Part shown: piece by piece, positions 22,064 to 35,614 of the stretch
Layout: every line of letters starts with the position of its first letter
How positions within the stretch are numbered: position 1 is the stretch's first letter
Source: Arbacia lixula
Lineage: Eukaryota; Echinodermata; Echinoidea; Arbacioida; Arbaciidae
NCBI GenBank assembly: GCA_963669155.1
Contig: OZ022581.1
Span: forward strand, 14,107,357-14,171,356
Length of the DNA stretch: 64,000 bases
Reading direction: 5' to 3'
Program-made: the position numbers and the translations under genes
Notes under the pieces: generated by a model
Told to the model about the DNA's origin: nothing
The model's database searches: none
Seen by the model: only the letters and a program-made list of their open reading frames with translations

Positions 22064-22980
22064 GCCGAGGTTCGTGCCAGTCGCTAGGCGACAGATGCTG
22101 CACGGAAGGTCACTGCACACCGGTGAACGTTCTGTAGGTCATGGAATGACGAAAAACATTGGTTTTATAACCGATTTCCCCCCCTAACGTCATACTATTG
22201 TCCCTCTCAACAAAGACCAATTCAATTTACATTCTTCATCCTACACAGCTTCATGAAAAAAAAAAAAAAAAAAACCAGCAGCCTAAAAGTATTCATTCAG
22301 TGGATTATTCGACCATGGTGTGGGGGTCTATTAAGATTCCTAATCTATTTAGGCCAGTACAGGTCTTAGGCCAACTATAATAAATCGTAATACGCTGCAT
22401 ACGACATCTTGGTTAAAGTTCGAGTATACTAATACATTACTTTGAATGTTAGCCTACTGCCAGAAAAGCGCTATAAAGAGATGAGTACTATTTCCCAAGC
22501 GGAACTCTCTGAGAAAATACAAATATGACGTCTGTTTAACATTGGGTTGTGCCACTAGGGGTCTGGGATGCCAAACTATAAGGAAGTGATATTCAAGATC
22601 TTACAAGTTTTGAGGACATTTCAACCCGGCTCTAGCACAATGTGACGTGTGATTACGAGTCTTTTCGTTCCATATTCCATGTGTGACAAATTGAACGGTG
22701 CTTCATGTCAGAATATTACGACATGTTGAAATATAAGTTTCCTTGTCATCAAAACAAAAAATATTAAAAAGTGCGATCCAAATGCATATCAAATATACGA
22801 TAATGAAAATGTTAAGAATGACAAACATGATGATGATAACAACAATTGCATCAACGATATGAGCACACGTCCTGTTTCTTTTTACATGCAAACAAATTGT
22901 TAGCAAATGTACCAAATCGATACGTCTTTTATTTCCTAATACTAATGTATTGCTAAAGTTTTAATGTTGCATATATTACA
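22064..22980. other. 5' flank of the sialyltransferase gene
   Basis: This holds the 5' UTR and possibly the promoter, but I see no clear TATA box or transcription start. A diverged repeat at 22,247-22,345 (GACCATGGTGT, GGTCTATT) recurs at 48,029-48,120. The rest is AT-rich and unassigned. Confidence 0.4.
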
Positions 22981-22984
22981 TTCT

Positions 22985-23080
22985 TGTTCTACCGTTATAG
23001 GACTTTGTTGAAACGGAGTTTGCTTTCGCGGACTTACTATCCTGTCAAAATATTGAAATCAATCAATCAATAAATAGACA
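22985..23080 (+). mobile_element. LINE 3' tail
   Basis: A CTATCCTGTCAAAATATTGA box followed by (ATCA)n and AATAAATAG resembles a CR1-like 3' end with a simple tail. No coding part is attached. Confidence 0.4.
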
Positions 23081-23599
23081 AAAGCTAATGGCATGATATG
23101 TATCTAATATCAAAACTGTTTTCTTGGAGGGAGTTCTTCTTTCATTGGATGAATACTGTACCAGTGGCCCTAAAAAATGAGATTTCTTTCAGCTTTTACC
23201 TCATAAGAGTTGGTAGAATGCAACATGGGGGCATTCCATCAACTAAAGTCGAAATCGACGAAGCGCAATCGTTGTAATCGCTAGATCTGTAGATGCGCCT
23301 CATAGAAACATGTTAATTGAAAACCACACACGCTGCAATATATATATGTCATAAAATCTCCAACCTGGAGGCACAATTTTGCGGTGTGTAAATCATGTCA
23401 AATTGATGTTAATTTCACTATGAAGACTTTATTCAAAACAAAGAAAACAAAGATAAAGTAAACACTCTTCTCGATTTCGATAGACAACAACATCTCCGTT
23501 TTGATTCTCTTGTCGCACATTTAAATTTCATGTATAATGATATCAAGCCAGATTTCCATTGTACTGAAACTTAAAACTTAAAACTTGAAACTTAAAAAT

Positions 23600-23760
23600 C
23601 TGGCTGTGCATTAGCTGCAGAACCATACATACATGGAGGCCTTGTTCATGTTATTTGTGCAGGAGTGAACATGATTCTGCATGCATTACTTATATATCAA
23701 TACTATTAAAACACGTGTAGTTTCTAACTAAAATGTTCTTTACAGTGAAGAGAATTGCGG
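23600..23760. repeat. Dispersed repeat shared with 60,420-60,575
   Basis: Common blocks in order: GGCTGTGCATT, GCAGAACCAT, GGCCTTGTTC, ACATGATTCTGCAT, CATTACTT and TAGTTT. The partner lies inside the inverted-repeat element at 59,809-61,062. Confidence 0.6.
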
Positions 23761-23959
23761 AACTGGAGAAACGTACGTATGTCATGCATAGAGAGCAAGT
23801 TTCACGGCATAAGAAGGAAGAGGAACCCACTAAACATATTCAGTGATCTTTTGAAGGGAAGTTCACCCTGAAATAGACCGTTTTCTTCATGTATTCACAA
23901 CTTTCCAGGTCTTGATCAGGTCCTCGACAGTCTCCTTTGCGAGGTAAAAACAATAACAT

Positions 23960-25400
23960 TAATACATCTTTCTGCTAGGTGACTATAATTTTGATCTCTT
24001 AGAATGTTATGATGTCAGTATTCAAAATTTCATTGAGTCTTATATCATAAATTCATTTTTACCGCTTATTAACAAATCATCTAGAATAATGAAAGCCGCA
24101 GCTAGTATTCTATAGAACATAATACGCGCAAATTACCAGTAGACTACTATATTGTGATGTCGCACTCCATTTTCGAGCTTCTTATATTTCAAATAGGATC
24201 TGTAGTAAAAGCTGTGAAGATGATGTTATTGCCAAACGCCGAAAAGTAATTAATTCAAATAATATCCAGCACTTGCAGACGAGCTCAAGGAATTCTTAAG
24301 CAAGGATGTTATGACATCAAACGACATTAACGAATCGTACGCTACCTTTAAATCACATTTCCAGTATTTAAATAATGAACACTTTCCCTTCAATACTCTG
24401 GTGAAGAAAAAGTCAAATTATGGATGTCAGATGATCTTCTCCAATCAACGTAGTACAAAAACACATTATATAAAACCTCCACTCATTGCCCCTATAGAAG
24501 TAAACGAATTCAAAGACAAACAAATTTGAAACAAACTGCACTCATAATCATAATTATTAATGATAACAACATATCAAGAATCCTTAGATTCAAAAGTAAT
24601 ATCAAAGGTACTGTATACGGCAAAAACTAAAATGTTTTTCATGAAAACGTTTAAAGTCTACTCAGAAATCTATAGACTATAGAGTACATGTATGTTGTGA
24701 CTCAGCCAGCGTGATAGATCACACACTAACTGGCAGATTAAACATGGTTAGATTCTATAGAGTCATTCAGACGGTATAAGCGACCACTCTCTTTGTTTCT
24801 CAATTTGGAAGAATCAATAATGCTTCTCGAATTCCAAGTTAGAGAAAATTGAAACATTTTGATACAAATGTGTTTATCAATAAAGTTAAATTCTCAGCCT
24901 CGGCACCTTGTTATATGCTATTCACACATTGCACAAGATGTAAGCATATCATGAAACCATATCTACTCTTCCATCTAAGAATCAGATGCCTTGATATAAT
25001 GATATCGATGTTGTTTGCGCCATTAACAGTTAAGAGAAACTATTTTCATATGTTATAGATGCTAATTCGCCAAATGCGTATTAAACACAAATGTTAACCC
25101 TGGATGTATTAGGAAATTGTGGATTTGATTAAGGAAAGATAAAAACCAAGAGAGAAAGTGAATAAACTCAAAATTGATATCCTAAATTAGAAGGATAAAA
25201 ATAAAGCCTACATGTAGATAAGCTGCATGCTCAAAGAGCTCTGGAAAAGAAAGACTAATGCAAGAAATTCGATCACGTCATAAATCAGAAAAAGGAAACG
25301 AAGCTCTTCCACTACCAAACTGAATGCCGCAGGTACTCAAGGTAAAGTTTGGAAGATCCTTAAATCCGTATCACCCCTTATCTAATAAGACATCTCAAGG
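23960..25400 (+). mobile_element. Mosaic of decayed CR1-like LINE fragments
   Basis: Plus-strand pieces match parts of a LINE endonuclease and linker: GDYNFDLLECYDV and SFLPLINKSSRI at 23,978-24,110; FQYLNNEHFPFNTLVKKKS at about 24,360-24,415; a DSASVIDHTLTG and SDHSLCFSIW pair at 24,700-24,815; and GKVWKILKSVSPL near 25,340-25,380. The order is not that of one intact element, since the SDH end of the endonuclease comes after linker sequence, and stops are frequent. So at least two broken copies or a rearranged one are present. Confidence 0.7.
24905..25005. repeat. Direct repeat, first copy (second at 25,466-25,560)
   Basis: ATATGCTATTCACACATTGC, GTAAGCATATCATGAAACCA and TATCTACTCTT recur in the same order and orientation 560 bp downstream, with few differences. 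Confidence 0.85.
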
Positions 25401-25599
25401 TAAATATGGTCTTCATGTACAAACAAAACTGAAAGGAATAATGAGCAGGAGTTTTACTTTAATATTGAGATATGCTATTCACACATTACACAATATGTAA
25501 GCATATCATGAAACCATATCTACTCTTTCATCATAGAATCGGATACCTTGGTATAATTCAAATATAATTGAACGGTTAACCAGTTCCAATGTACTTGAT

Positions 25600-27505
25600 G
25601 CGAATGCAATTCTCAAACTACCAATACCATAAACATTTCAGTGCCACTGGCACAAATCTGCACCCGAGTACACACACATCCTAACGAACAGCAGTTTGGC
25701 AGAAACAGACATGTTAAACTCTGCTTGCTGATTTCCCTGACATCACGCACCGGTGGCATACACCCCTTCTTCACCATGCCAACACCTCATCAAACAATGG
25801 ATACCATGGAAACATGAAGGGAATATCTATTACTAGCTCGAGAAGTGTTATGTCAAAGCCCTCTAGTATGGAGGATTGCGGCACTTTGTACATTATGTCC
25901 TCTCAAATCACCCTTTTAACATTCCGAGTTTTTCTGACATGCAATTAGCATAATATATTAGGTGCTTCAAAATGTGATGCCCATTCCTAGTTTCATTTCT
26001 GACTCTCCATGTGGCAACGCTCTTTGTAAGGGGACTCTGTACATATGAACCATGACGTAGACGCGCTATCGAGTGGAGAGACTGTTTGATAAGAAAACTG
26101 GAGATTTAAACCCTGATAACATATATCCTGGAGCAAATGTAATAAAAGCAAATAAGTGAAACAAGTTTGCGAAAAATCGGTCTCATTTCAAGATTAGACC
26201 TACTCTATTGCTCGGTTATCACAGTCGATGATTATAGATAATGTATTTTGTTGTGTTATCTGGTTTCACATCTCGAGGGTGAAGGCATGACCCACCTAAG
26301 ACAGCTGTTCAAAGAAAGAACAAGTAGTAGGGCTAGGTGTTAACATAAGTATTTGACAATTTCCAATCCCTCGATCTAGAAAGGTAAGGTAAAAGTGCTA
26401 TGCATACTAAAATCTTGCCCCTGCTATGTGTACAGATAAATTGGCGTTCATCTTTTTGGTATGGCAGAAAGAACATATTTCAGAATATTTACAAAATGCC
26501 GTTCTCAGCATTTGTCGTCCTAAAAAAAAATACCCTAACAACACAACTTTGAACTGGTAAACAAGTTCAGACATTAAATGTAATTAATTTCTTTCTTTCG
26601 TGGCCGTGGACAACATATACCCTATTTTTTTTTTTTATAAGAACACTAATAACGTGAATTATTTACCTGTGGGTACTGAATTCACAGGCACTGCGGGAGT
26701 TAGCAATTGCTGCGACGATGTCAATCACCACGATGCTGATAGGCCTATTTATACTGGTTGCACATTTACCAGTTATGCATGTATTTGGGGTCAATCTCTT
26801 TGTCTCATATGGGTAATTAGCTGTGATGTTATTGACCAGGGACAATTATAAATGATTATTACCTGAATGAGGCATTTTGGAGACACGATACAAACGCGTA
26901 TTTTGTCTGTCTAACTGATTAACTCAACATAAACTACGTCACAATGGCTCGGTCAGCGATCAGCTGAATGACGAGTGACCATAATATTCGTACACCCCTC
27001 CTCCCTGAAAAAAGTAATTTTCCAATTGCACCTACGTACAATAATTAGCGGTCCATAATATCCGTATTCCGAGCTCATCAATCCCCAACGCATGCGCGTA
27101 TCAACATACGCATACGCGTATCAACGCGTATCAACATCTCACAGAATGCAGGTACAACATGCACAGAGCCCATTTGTGCTGAATTAATGCAATGTCACCA
27201 TAAACTACTACTACTCGAAGTAAAAAGACGACAGCAAACCTGTAAATAGCTGTTGGTGTTAGCCTTTACAAACTGTTAGGAGTTACTTTCAAAGTTCAAC
27301 TTGGTTACGCGTTTCTTGTTCCTATTCCTAAAATGTTCAGCTTGCCATTGCCATTAACAGTTTATTTGTGGAGATCATAAAAAGAAAGTTCATTGCAGAC
27401 ATGACAAGAATTGACACTAAAGGCTTGACCAAGGTAATTCCAACAATTTAGTTATATAATCTATCAATATGTTAGTTTAATGTACCAGAAAGAGTTGAAC
27501 AGGTA
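25600..27505. other. No recognised feature
   Basis: Unassigned AT-rich sequence. An open frame at 26,600-26,850 has no recognisable domain. Confidence 0.5.
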
Positions 27506-27512
27506 ATAATAA

Positions 27513-27654
27513 TAATATTGACTGGCGTTACTTTCGGGAGATACCAAAAATATTTCCCTCACTAGACCCATATTGCCCTCGTCTTCGACTCGGGGCAATA
27601 TGAGACTAGTTTGGGAAATATATTTGGTATCTCCCTCAAGGCCAGTCAATATTA
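27513..27654. mobile_element. Palindromic MITE (142 bp)
   Basis: TAATATTGACTGGC at the left is exactly mirrored at the right end, and the arms stay similar inwards (GGGAGATACCAAAAATATTT against AAATATATTTGGTATCTCCC) to a short loop. It is small, symmetrical and non-coding. Confidence 0.8.
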
Positions 27655-27659
27655 TATAA

Positions 27660-30600
27660 TTATGGCACACCTGTGGTACAAGTGCCAGTGATATTGACTT
27701 GACCGCTAATTACCAGCATAATCATACCTGTCATGTATACATTTCTGACACGCTGCTACTTCTTATAACGCTCTGCTCCGCATTTCACCAAGGTCGTTCG
27801 TCACGAATGTGCATTTAAAAAAAACCCACCAAGGATACACTGAATTATCGCATATTGTAGTATGATGGGGGGGGGGGGGGGGGGGCCATATTCGCCGCAC
27901 TTTCGATTTGAGGCGAAAACAAATGCGTATGTCGATATACTCTTGCACTAAATCACACTAACTTTCATGCTTTATATTTTCAAAATCATATTACAGAGAC
28001 ATTTTGAGTAAGCACTTACGAATAAATGTTTTTTCAGTGTAAAACTGTTAGACTGTCAATATTTGTCGACGATCAAGTTGTGGCCCTTAAACGCCGCACT
28101 ATTTACGTGTATTGTCTATGGGCTTTTCCTGATCGATTATGTGTTCGATTTTATGGTGACTTGGTGATTTGAATAAAAAAAGAAAAAAAAAGAAATTTAT
28201 GGTTTGCTTGTTCATGTGATTTACGTTTGAAGTGGACTATTGATTGAATAATTCTATTTTCTTTAAGGCTACCCTAGATGTTTAATGGAACGAGGTCCGA
28301 AAAAAAGAGACTGCCATATACGAGAGTCTTCATTTCGATCGCATTTTCTCGGAACGCGCATGATGTAGTGCCGAAGACATGCGCATCACGATCACACTGA
28401 CTTCTCCGTTCGGCTGCCGAAGCGATCGCGGAGCGGGTGCGCGGCAGGAATTTTGGAGAAAACGGACTTTCTGGTCGGCAAATAATTTTGACATTTACCG
28501 AATAATGTGATTTTTTGGAGCTTAAAATTTCAAAAGACGATACTTAGATGAAACTTGCGTTTTTTGACTCGTAATTGCGTAGCATGATAGGAACTGTTGT
28601 GCCGACGGTGATTCTGTAGTCTCACGCGTGGTACGCTTACCATTTTGTTCTAATACGCATTTTTGCTAGTGCGTCGATTAAGGGCCCCGCGGTGAGAATG
28701 GGCCACTAGCCATACATAGATACGTTTGGAACCATTTTTACTTTATCTGACCTATTGTTCGACAATATGAGTATTAGGTTGTACAAGCTCGTTGAAACAT
28801 TTAGTCTAAATGCCAAATGCGGGAGGTGTAGCTATAAACTAAATCATGTTTTGTTCGGTCGTACACATATTGATTTTGTTTGTTCTCAGTATTGCTTTAA
28901 CCAGTAATATTTGACACGCATGGGGCCAATTTATGTTCAGATCATTAATGTCCTTGTTTTGCATTACTTATCAAGAATCGATTATTCATTGAGAGGGTTG
29001 TAAAGCTCCTACACAAAGAGCACCCTACGTATAGTTCCTTTATGGAGGAACTCATGGAAAGTACCTTCTATATGAGGGTAGGAATGGCAACCCCAACGGG
29101 TAACCTAGGTACGTGTGAAATGACAGTGTAACCATGGACCGTATGGGGTCACTGAACTACTAGTATTTCAGTGGATGGGGTCGGTGGAACTAGTCTATGC
29201 ATACTGGTAGCGATAATAATCTCCATTACGGTACATGCGTACATGACACGTATCGAAATAACTCATCTTTTAGTGTCACAAAAATAATTGATTTTCATTG
29301 CAGAATCACAACCGTTGGTGGTTTCTATTGATCAAATCGTTAGCGTTAACTTAGTCTCAGCCTCAGAATGTCCACATACGGCTGCTTATGTAGAGGTTAA
29401 ATCAAACATATGCAAGCCCCCCCCCCCCCCCCCCGCCCCCCAAACAAATCAATTTTTAGTGCGGAGATATGTACACGTTGGTTGTGCTTGATATGTTATC
29501 ATTGATAATTGCCATAAATATCTTAGGTATGAGACTGAGAGTGAGAGCATGCAATTATAGATAATTGAATGTGTACGGCTCTAGACTCTACATTCAATAT
29601 TTTCACTCCGGACCTGGAGAAAACATATATGTTTTCTATACCCTAATATGGTGTAGACCTAGACGAATTAACGCAGAGGTCAAACGGCAAGAAAAGGTTT
29701 CAGAACTAGGTCTAGTAAACAACACTCTTGTTGTGACGTCACCAGATGTTAATTTTCGCGTTTCAAGTTTTCAACTTTAATTGAGTGGAAATAGAATTTT
29801 TTTGGTATTTTTAATGAATCTTGCATCCCAGACAAATTAATAGTTAACAAATAACTTTGTTAAAGTAGATCTATACGTTAACGTTTATATATCCTTAACA
29901 AATTAACAGGCGAAGTCTAGCTTTGAAAGAAAGCCAACTTAACTTTAAGTCTCACGTGTTGTTCAGTCAGAATGTATATATTCGCAGAGTAGATCTATAA
30001 ATCTACCTAGACTAGTCTAGAGTAGACTAGACCTAATTTAGGTCCAACGTTCTACTTCTAGACACATTTTAATCATCAGCACTCTGTTCAACCAGACGAT
30101 GAAGGCACATTGATAATAGTACTTAGTAGCCAGCTGGACACTCGGACAGCTCAGACATTTAAAAAGCAGAGCTCTATGTTTGCTATGCTGGTTCGGCGCA
30201 GATTAGTTTTAGGTCTTACGTTAGTCTCTTAGTCTAGTTAGTCTAGTAGAGTCTTAGACAGGAATAACCGTCTCATTCGGGGCATTCTTTAATCGAAATT
30301 ACATTTTTAAACATATAGGCGTTCAGACGAGCCAGATGCAATCTCAGCGGATCCAACGTCCTATATAAGAGACTGATTTTTTGGTCTAGTAGAGTGTAAA
30401 CTCTGTCTCTAGATCTAGACTACTCCCCTTTTCGCTTATCCTTATTATATTGACCCGCATTCAAAGGCAGCAAAAGTTTAACGCAAAACATATTCACTAA
30501 GGTCTTCCTTATTCGCCGTCTTAAATTAAGGCAGTCCTAAAGTCATCCAATCCTGTAGCCCCGGGACTGCTCCCGCGCAGCACTGCGTGAGCGGGCTGGT

Positions 30601-31560
30601 CGCAGTAACCAATCCTGTAGATTATTGCAGGAGAAAGTGTTAGATCTAACTGTTAGTGCGTCTTATTTAGATTTTGTTCACCGATGCATTATGTAACCTA
30701 ACTTGTCACTTGTTTAAGTTACGTTACTTTCGCTGCATGCAACTCACCAACCGAAAACGACGCTGACGACTAGTGGACGTAACTACTTCTGTGTCTACCC
30801 ATCTTCAAGTATTATGCCACTCTACTTGTGTTACAATGGAGCCCATTTAGGACTGTTAGAGATGTAACATTTAAAATATGACTGTCAGATGTAGACTAAT
30901 CTATGTGTACGCACAAGACAACAACAAAACACAATTTAGTCGGAGCTGCGCATGCGCGCTAGGCATGCAGTACTGTACTTCGCTAATTAAATTTCTACCA
31001 AGTCGAATGTTATGAGTTGGGACACATAATTATATTGCTATGAGAGGCCCACTACTCTTTTAAAGATTCCTTTTTCATCTTGAGGTGGCACGGTTTACCA
31101 TTTCAAAAGGGGCACTTTATCCATTATAGCTTAAAGATTGTCCGTCCCTTTTGCAAGCTTCAAATTTGAAATCGTCTATCACGATCGTAAATTGAATAAA
31201 GTGTGATTCAAGACCATTTCTAAGAATATAGCATGTTGAAGCTTTCTGTATATGTAAAAACTTTCAGCCGTTAAATTTCAAAAATACTTTTTTCGTACTA
31301 CGAAACGAGTACTAGTCTTTGTTACAGCATCTATTTGGTAATTATGCGTGTGTGAAATCCTAATTTTATGAGTAACTACCAAACTTTGGAGATGATTCCT
31401 TCCATGGAACAATTTTTTTCATAATGCGTTTTAACATTTAATAAACAGATTAATCAATAAAGCAGATATTTCAACACAAACTGCTAAGAGCCTGAGGTAA
31501 AGACTATTAATCAGACGTTGTTTACGTGCATTATTTGAATTTTACACTACGTATCAGTTT
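27660..31560. other. No recognised gene; CpG-rich patches
   Basis: Most is unassigned. CpG-rich stretches occur at 28,330-28,460 and 30,540-30,640; the latter has two copies of CCAATCCTGTAG (30,547 and 30,609). TCTAG/TAGAC words are over-used from 29,560 to 30,420. G and C runs sit at 27,867 and 29,417. Confidence 0.4.
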
Positions 31561-31689
31561 CAAATTGTGAATATAGAGCTTGCTAACACTTCTCTATATG
31601 TTTTGCCAATGTTTCGATGGTTTTGTGGTGATCTGAAAAAGGGACTGGCTGTCTTTAATGGGTACTTTCTTGAAAGATGGCACGTTAAC

Positions 31690-31693
<4 letters not shown>

Positions 31694-31741
<48 letters not shown>

Positions 31742-31742
31742 G
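31694..31742. repeat. (GA)n microsatellite with G run
   Basis: GA units followed by about 12 G. Confidence 0.95.
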
Positions 31743-32894
31743 GCACTGCACACAAAGGAGAAGCAGGCTGAATGTTAGGCAAAATAATTTCGGTGTCAGG
31801 GTACTACATGAACTCCTTACCGGCAGATATGTAGTTGCAGCACCAACTTGAAGACATAGCTGGATAAGTTTTGGTCTGCACCACAGTACACCCGACCTAG
31901 GGAAGAACATTTCCACCCACTTAGCACAACACACCGGCACAAAATCACAGCAACCAGCTAGAGACAGGAGGAGACGAAATAAAGACCTGGATACGGGACT
32001 GCAGAAAAGACTGCATTTTTCTATCAAATCCGGTAGTAGAGATAATGATGAAAAGTTAGTTTGCTCTCTGGATAGAGCACAATAAAAGAAGGATACGTGT
32101 GATCTGGAACGGCAGTTTATGCACTTTTATTGGCGTAAATCATAGAGTGCGAGGCCCCCTTAGTTCCTTCTTCTTTGGCCTGCCCCCCCCCCCAAAAAAA
32201 ATATATATATATATGTATCGACATCTTTCCACCTGGACTGTACACATAAACGAGCAAATATAATGATTTTGAAGTTACACTTATGTATTTGATTACTCAA
32301 AGTTGAGCAGTTTGAAAAATTTGTTGAAAAGGTTGTTTGTGAGCATGTTCACCAGAGTGATGGAATTTGCGTGCGTGGAGATATTATAAAGCTTCATCAA
32401 ATTTTGCTGTAAATGCACCCACCTTAGGAAAACATGGGGAAATCCTTTTATATACGGAGGCGTCAACGAGGGGTATTATTCATTTTGGGGTGTGGAAAAT
32501 GCTGCCACAGTAGTGACACGCGCTCCTAAAGAAAGGGGTGAGAATTTTTGGGTATATCTGCGCTACTGGTTGCCACTCGCTTCCGCTTTCAGGTGATTTG
32601 GCCTTGCGCTTAATAATATGCTTGAGAGAGTTTTGAAAAAAAAAATAAAACTAGCGAGCAACGAGCGCAGGCCTATTACGCAACAATAATATGCAAGCCA
32701 AATTCGCAAATGTGTGACCATAAAATACACTACTAGCTAAAATTAATTAGCCACCTCCTGTAAAATGATTCTTTATATGTATTCTTTAGAAATGCAGTAA
32801 GATAACTTTGTGTACTGACAAATAAATCATAATTTGTAAACACCGAATTTATGAAACTCCTTTTTTCTCTATGAAACAATAAAGAAATGTAATG

Positions 32895-33132
32895 GGAAAA
32901 ATGAGTCAGTATTTGGTTTGTCTACCTCTTGCCTTTACTAGGCAACATCGCGTTTTGGCATACTGCCCACCAGTTTCTATTCAGCTGGGATGGCTTTCCA
33001 CTCTTGTTCAATTCTTTCCTGTAGTTGTGCAGCATTCCTGAATCTATTTTGTTCAATTTTCCTTCCAATGAAGTCCAACACATGTTCGATTGGGTTAATG
33101 TCAGGACTGTTGCCAGGCCAAGGGAGAATCTC
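32895..33132 (-). mobile_element. Tc1-like DNA transposon, transposase C-terminal remnant
   Basis: Minus-strand translation gives LPWPGNSPDINPIEHVLDF, then RNAAQLQERIEQEWKAIPAE, a stop, KLVGSMPKRDVA and another stop. This is the C-terminal part of a Tc1-family DD34E transposase; the E of NPIEH is the last catalytic residue. Trp in the usual EHLWD position is Leu here. Upstream sequence is replaced by a G run and unrelated DNA, so the N-terminal DNA-binding part and the two Asp are gone. Confidence 0.85.
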
Positions 33133-34400
33133 GGAGGGGGGGGGGGGGGGGGCAGACTTCTTTAGGTGACTGTGGGACCCCATGGAAAATAAGGTTATAT
33201 CTCCTACTTTTTCCGTTTTCCTAATCGTCAGTCTTCACGGTCAAATCCTTCAGCTCTGTTTTCAGCTGCTTCAAGCTCCTTTCCCATGTCATCAAGTTAA
33301 TGAGCTTCCAATCTCTTCAGAATCATTGACTCAAGACGTTATTCAAACCTCTCAAAGAACCAAGGAGGAGGTATATCACCCGACGCCGCCATTTTGAAGC
33401 CACTTAACACGTCTTGTGTGGATTGTTGTTGAGGCTGGAGGCTACCGACACCTTCCAGCGCCATCTCCTCCCTGTCACCGCCCCGGTACGTGCGGCGGCT
33501 GCGGTGTTAGACACTATCAATAATTCCTTCGGGGGCTGCGAAAATTTTGATGGAGATTTTGAAGGGGATGTTTGATATTAAGAATGTGTTCTTGCTGGCA
33601 TAACGAAGAATAAGCTTACGAATAACAACTTGCTCAAAAATCTCAGGCTGCTGTTGAAAAAAGAAAACTCTTCAAAATTTGATCTAATTGAGCTCAATGC
33701 TGACCAATGTATGCCAATCAAAATATGCCCGTGGTGATCCCTAAACAAATATATTTACCCTATTTTTGTAATAATTATAGACCCATCAAGGTAGATCACG
33801 CTCTCATGCAAATTAATGCTATGATATCAACCTACATGAACCATGTCGCATACACCAAAGAGCAGATTATGGGAAATTCTTACGATTATAATTCAATTCT
33901 TGGGTCTATGATATGAAGGCATTTTTATATTCTATTTTTTTGTTCATATTTTTATTATATTTTTATTATATTATTCCAATATCTGCCTTCGCATAGAAGG
34001 ATATTGTGTAGGCAACACATGGATTATATATACTTCAATAGCCTATAGGCTATAATCTTGGTAGAATCAACGGTACTTTATGATTTAATGGAGGACTCGA
34101 AACTCAATAAACTGAATGCCAAAAAATGGATTGTTGAACGATCATTTAAAGGAAATTATATTTGCATGGAATAATGTATGCACAAAACTAACTTTTGATT
34201 TGACTTTTGATAACAAAACGTGATACGGATGATATTTGAATGTTTGCATGGAGGTATGAGCAATCGCGGAAGAGGTTTACGGTACACCATGTGTAAAGTC
34301 CTGCAAGGACTGAGATGAGAAAAAGTGGAAAGAATTGGAGGTGAATTGGAAAAGCGAGAAAGTGGAGATTTGAAAGTGGACTATTCTTTCGAAATGAGTG
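33133..34400. other. No recognised feature
   Basis: Unassigned; somewhat GC-rich at 33,370-33,520. Short open frames show no known domain. Confidence 0.45.
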
Positions 34401-34461
34401 TAGTTCTTAAAAGGAATGTAAATCAGAAGGAGTGAAAAGCTGAGGAGTAGATGAGTAGACT

Positions 34462-34496
34462 CGACGTTTCGGGCAGGTTGACTGCCCGTCTTCAGG
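34462..34496 (-). repeat. Hairpin with CTGAAGA...GAAACGTC, Penelope-associated motif
   Basis: On the minus strand CTGAAGA is followed by a 7-bp stem (CGGGCAG/CTGCCCG) with a 5-base loop and then AAACGTC. Such units are frequent at the ends of Penelope-like elements, some of which carry hammerhead ribozymes. The core here is not a clean hammerhead: closing the stem fully uses the G of GAAA. It lies 1.6 kb downstream, same strand, of the Penelope-like coding fragment. Confidence 0.4.
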
Positions 34497-35614
34497 AGTG
34501 AGTGTTCGCTAGTTGTGTGGCGGTACTTATGACACAGTTGTGCGGACGTGTAGGGGAATGGACCTATCATGGATGGACTGCGTTCTGATAGACCTCCTTT
34601 GATCTATGATGACCACCGCCCCATAAAAAATCAAGACATTCAGGTGTTTCAAACATTACGCCGTAAGAGGCAGTGCCTTCCTCTGAATAACAAAAGAAAA
34701 TCTGGTTTGAGAAATATGCAAACCGTTCAGCCTTCTCTGGGAGTTCATAGCTGATCTTATTACACACACTGGAAATTAGATTAGGGGTGAGTGAAGGGAA
34801 ATTTTGATAAAATTGTAGAAAGAATTTGGTCCGTAACTTTTTCGGACATCTCCGCACATTAAATCGAGGTTGTTTCCATGGAAGGTGAAACACTCAATAA
34901 ACGAGGTACAAGATATTTGTAAGGAAATATGATTGCCCAATGTGCGATATGGAGGCATTTCTCTGACATGTTTTCGCCAGTATTCTCGATATATCAAAAC
35001 GAAGAAACAATATGATCTGAAATTCACAAAATCGTATCATTATACGATGTTCTACTACTGTACATGCACTTAAGTACACGAAGTGGTTCTGAAATCTTCT
35101 GCCCATACAGAATATTATATTCCTCTAAATGCATCAAAAATTTGTCATGCTTGTTTGGCAGCGGATCTCCCTCGATCAAAGAACCAAGCGCGTAAAATAT
35201 TCCATTGTGATAGCAATGCACGCGACTGGTGTAGGAATACATTACACTTCATGCTGACTTCATTCCTTAGTCTATCTGGTGGGGGAAACCGCGGGCCGGC
35301 GGTTTCGGCGGGTGGTGGCGCTCTGTGTGTGAGTAGTGAGTAGTGAGTAGGGAATCGGTGGACGGTTGGTATGCGGACGTGGGTAACTTGCGGTAACTCT
35401 GGTGTGTGAGTGTGTGTTTTTCAATGATTTTTATTTCATTCACTGTTTTTTCATAAATAACAATGATAATTTACTGGTACTACAAAATTTCCAAATTTCG
35501 AAGCTTTTCGATCTGCTGCCATCGCGTATATTCTAACAATAGAGGTCAACCTTAGCTTTCATTTACATAGTTAGTTATTCTTGTAATTTGTTCATATCTG
35601 CGTGATAACCTGGC

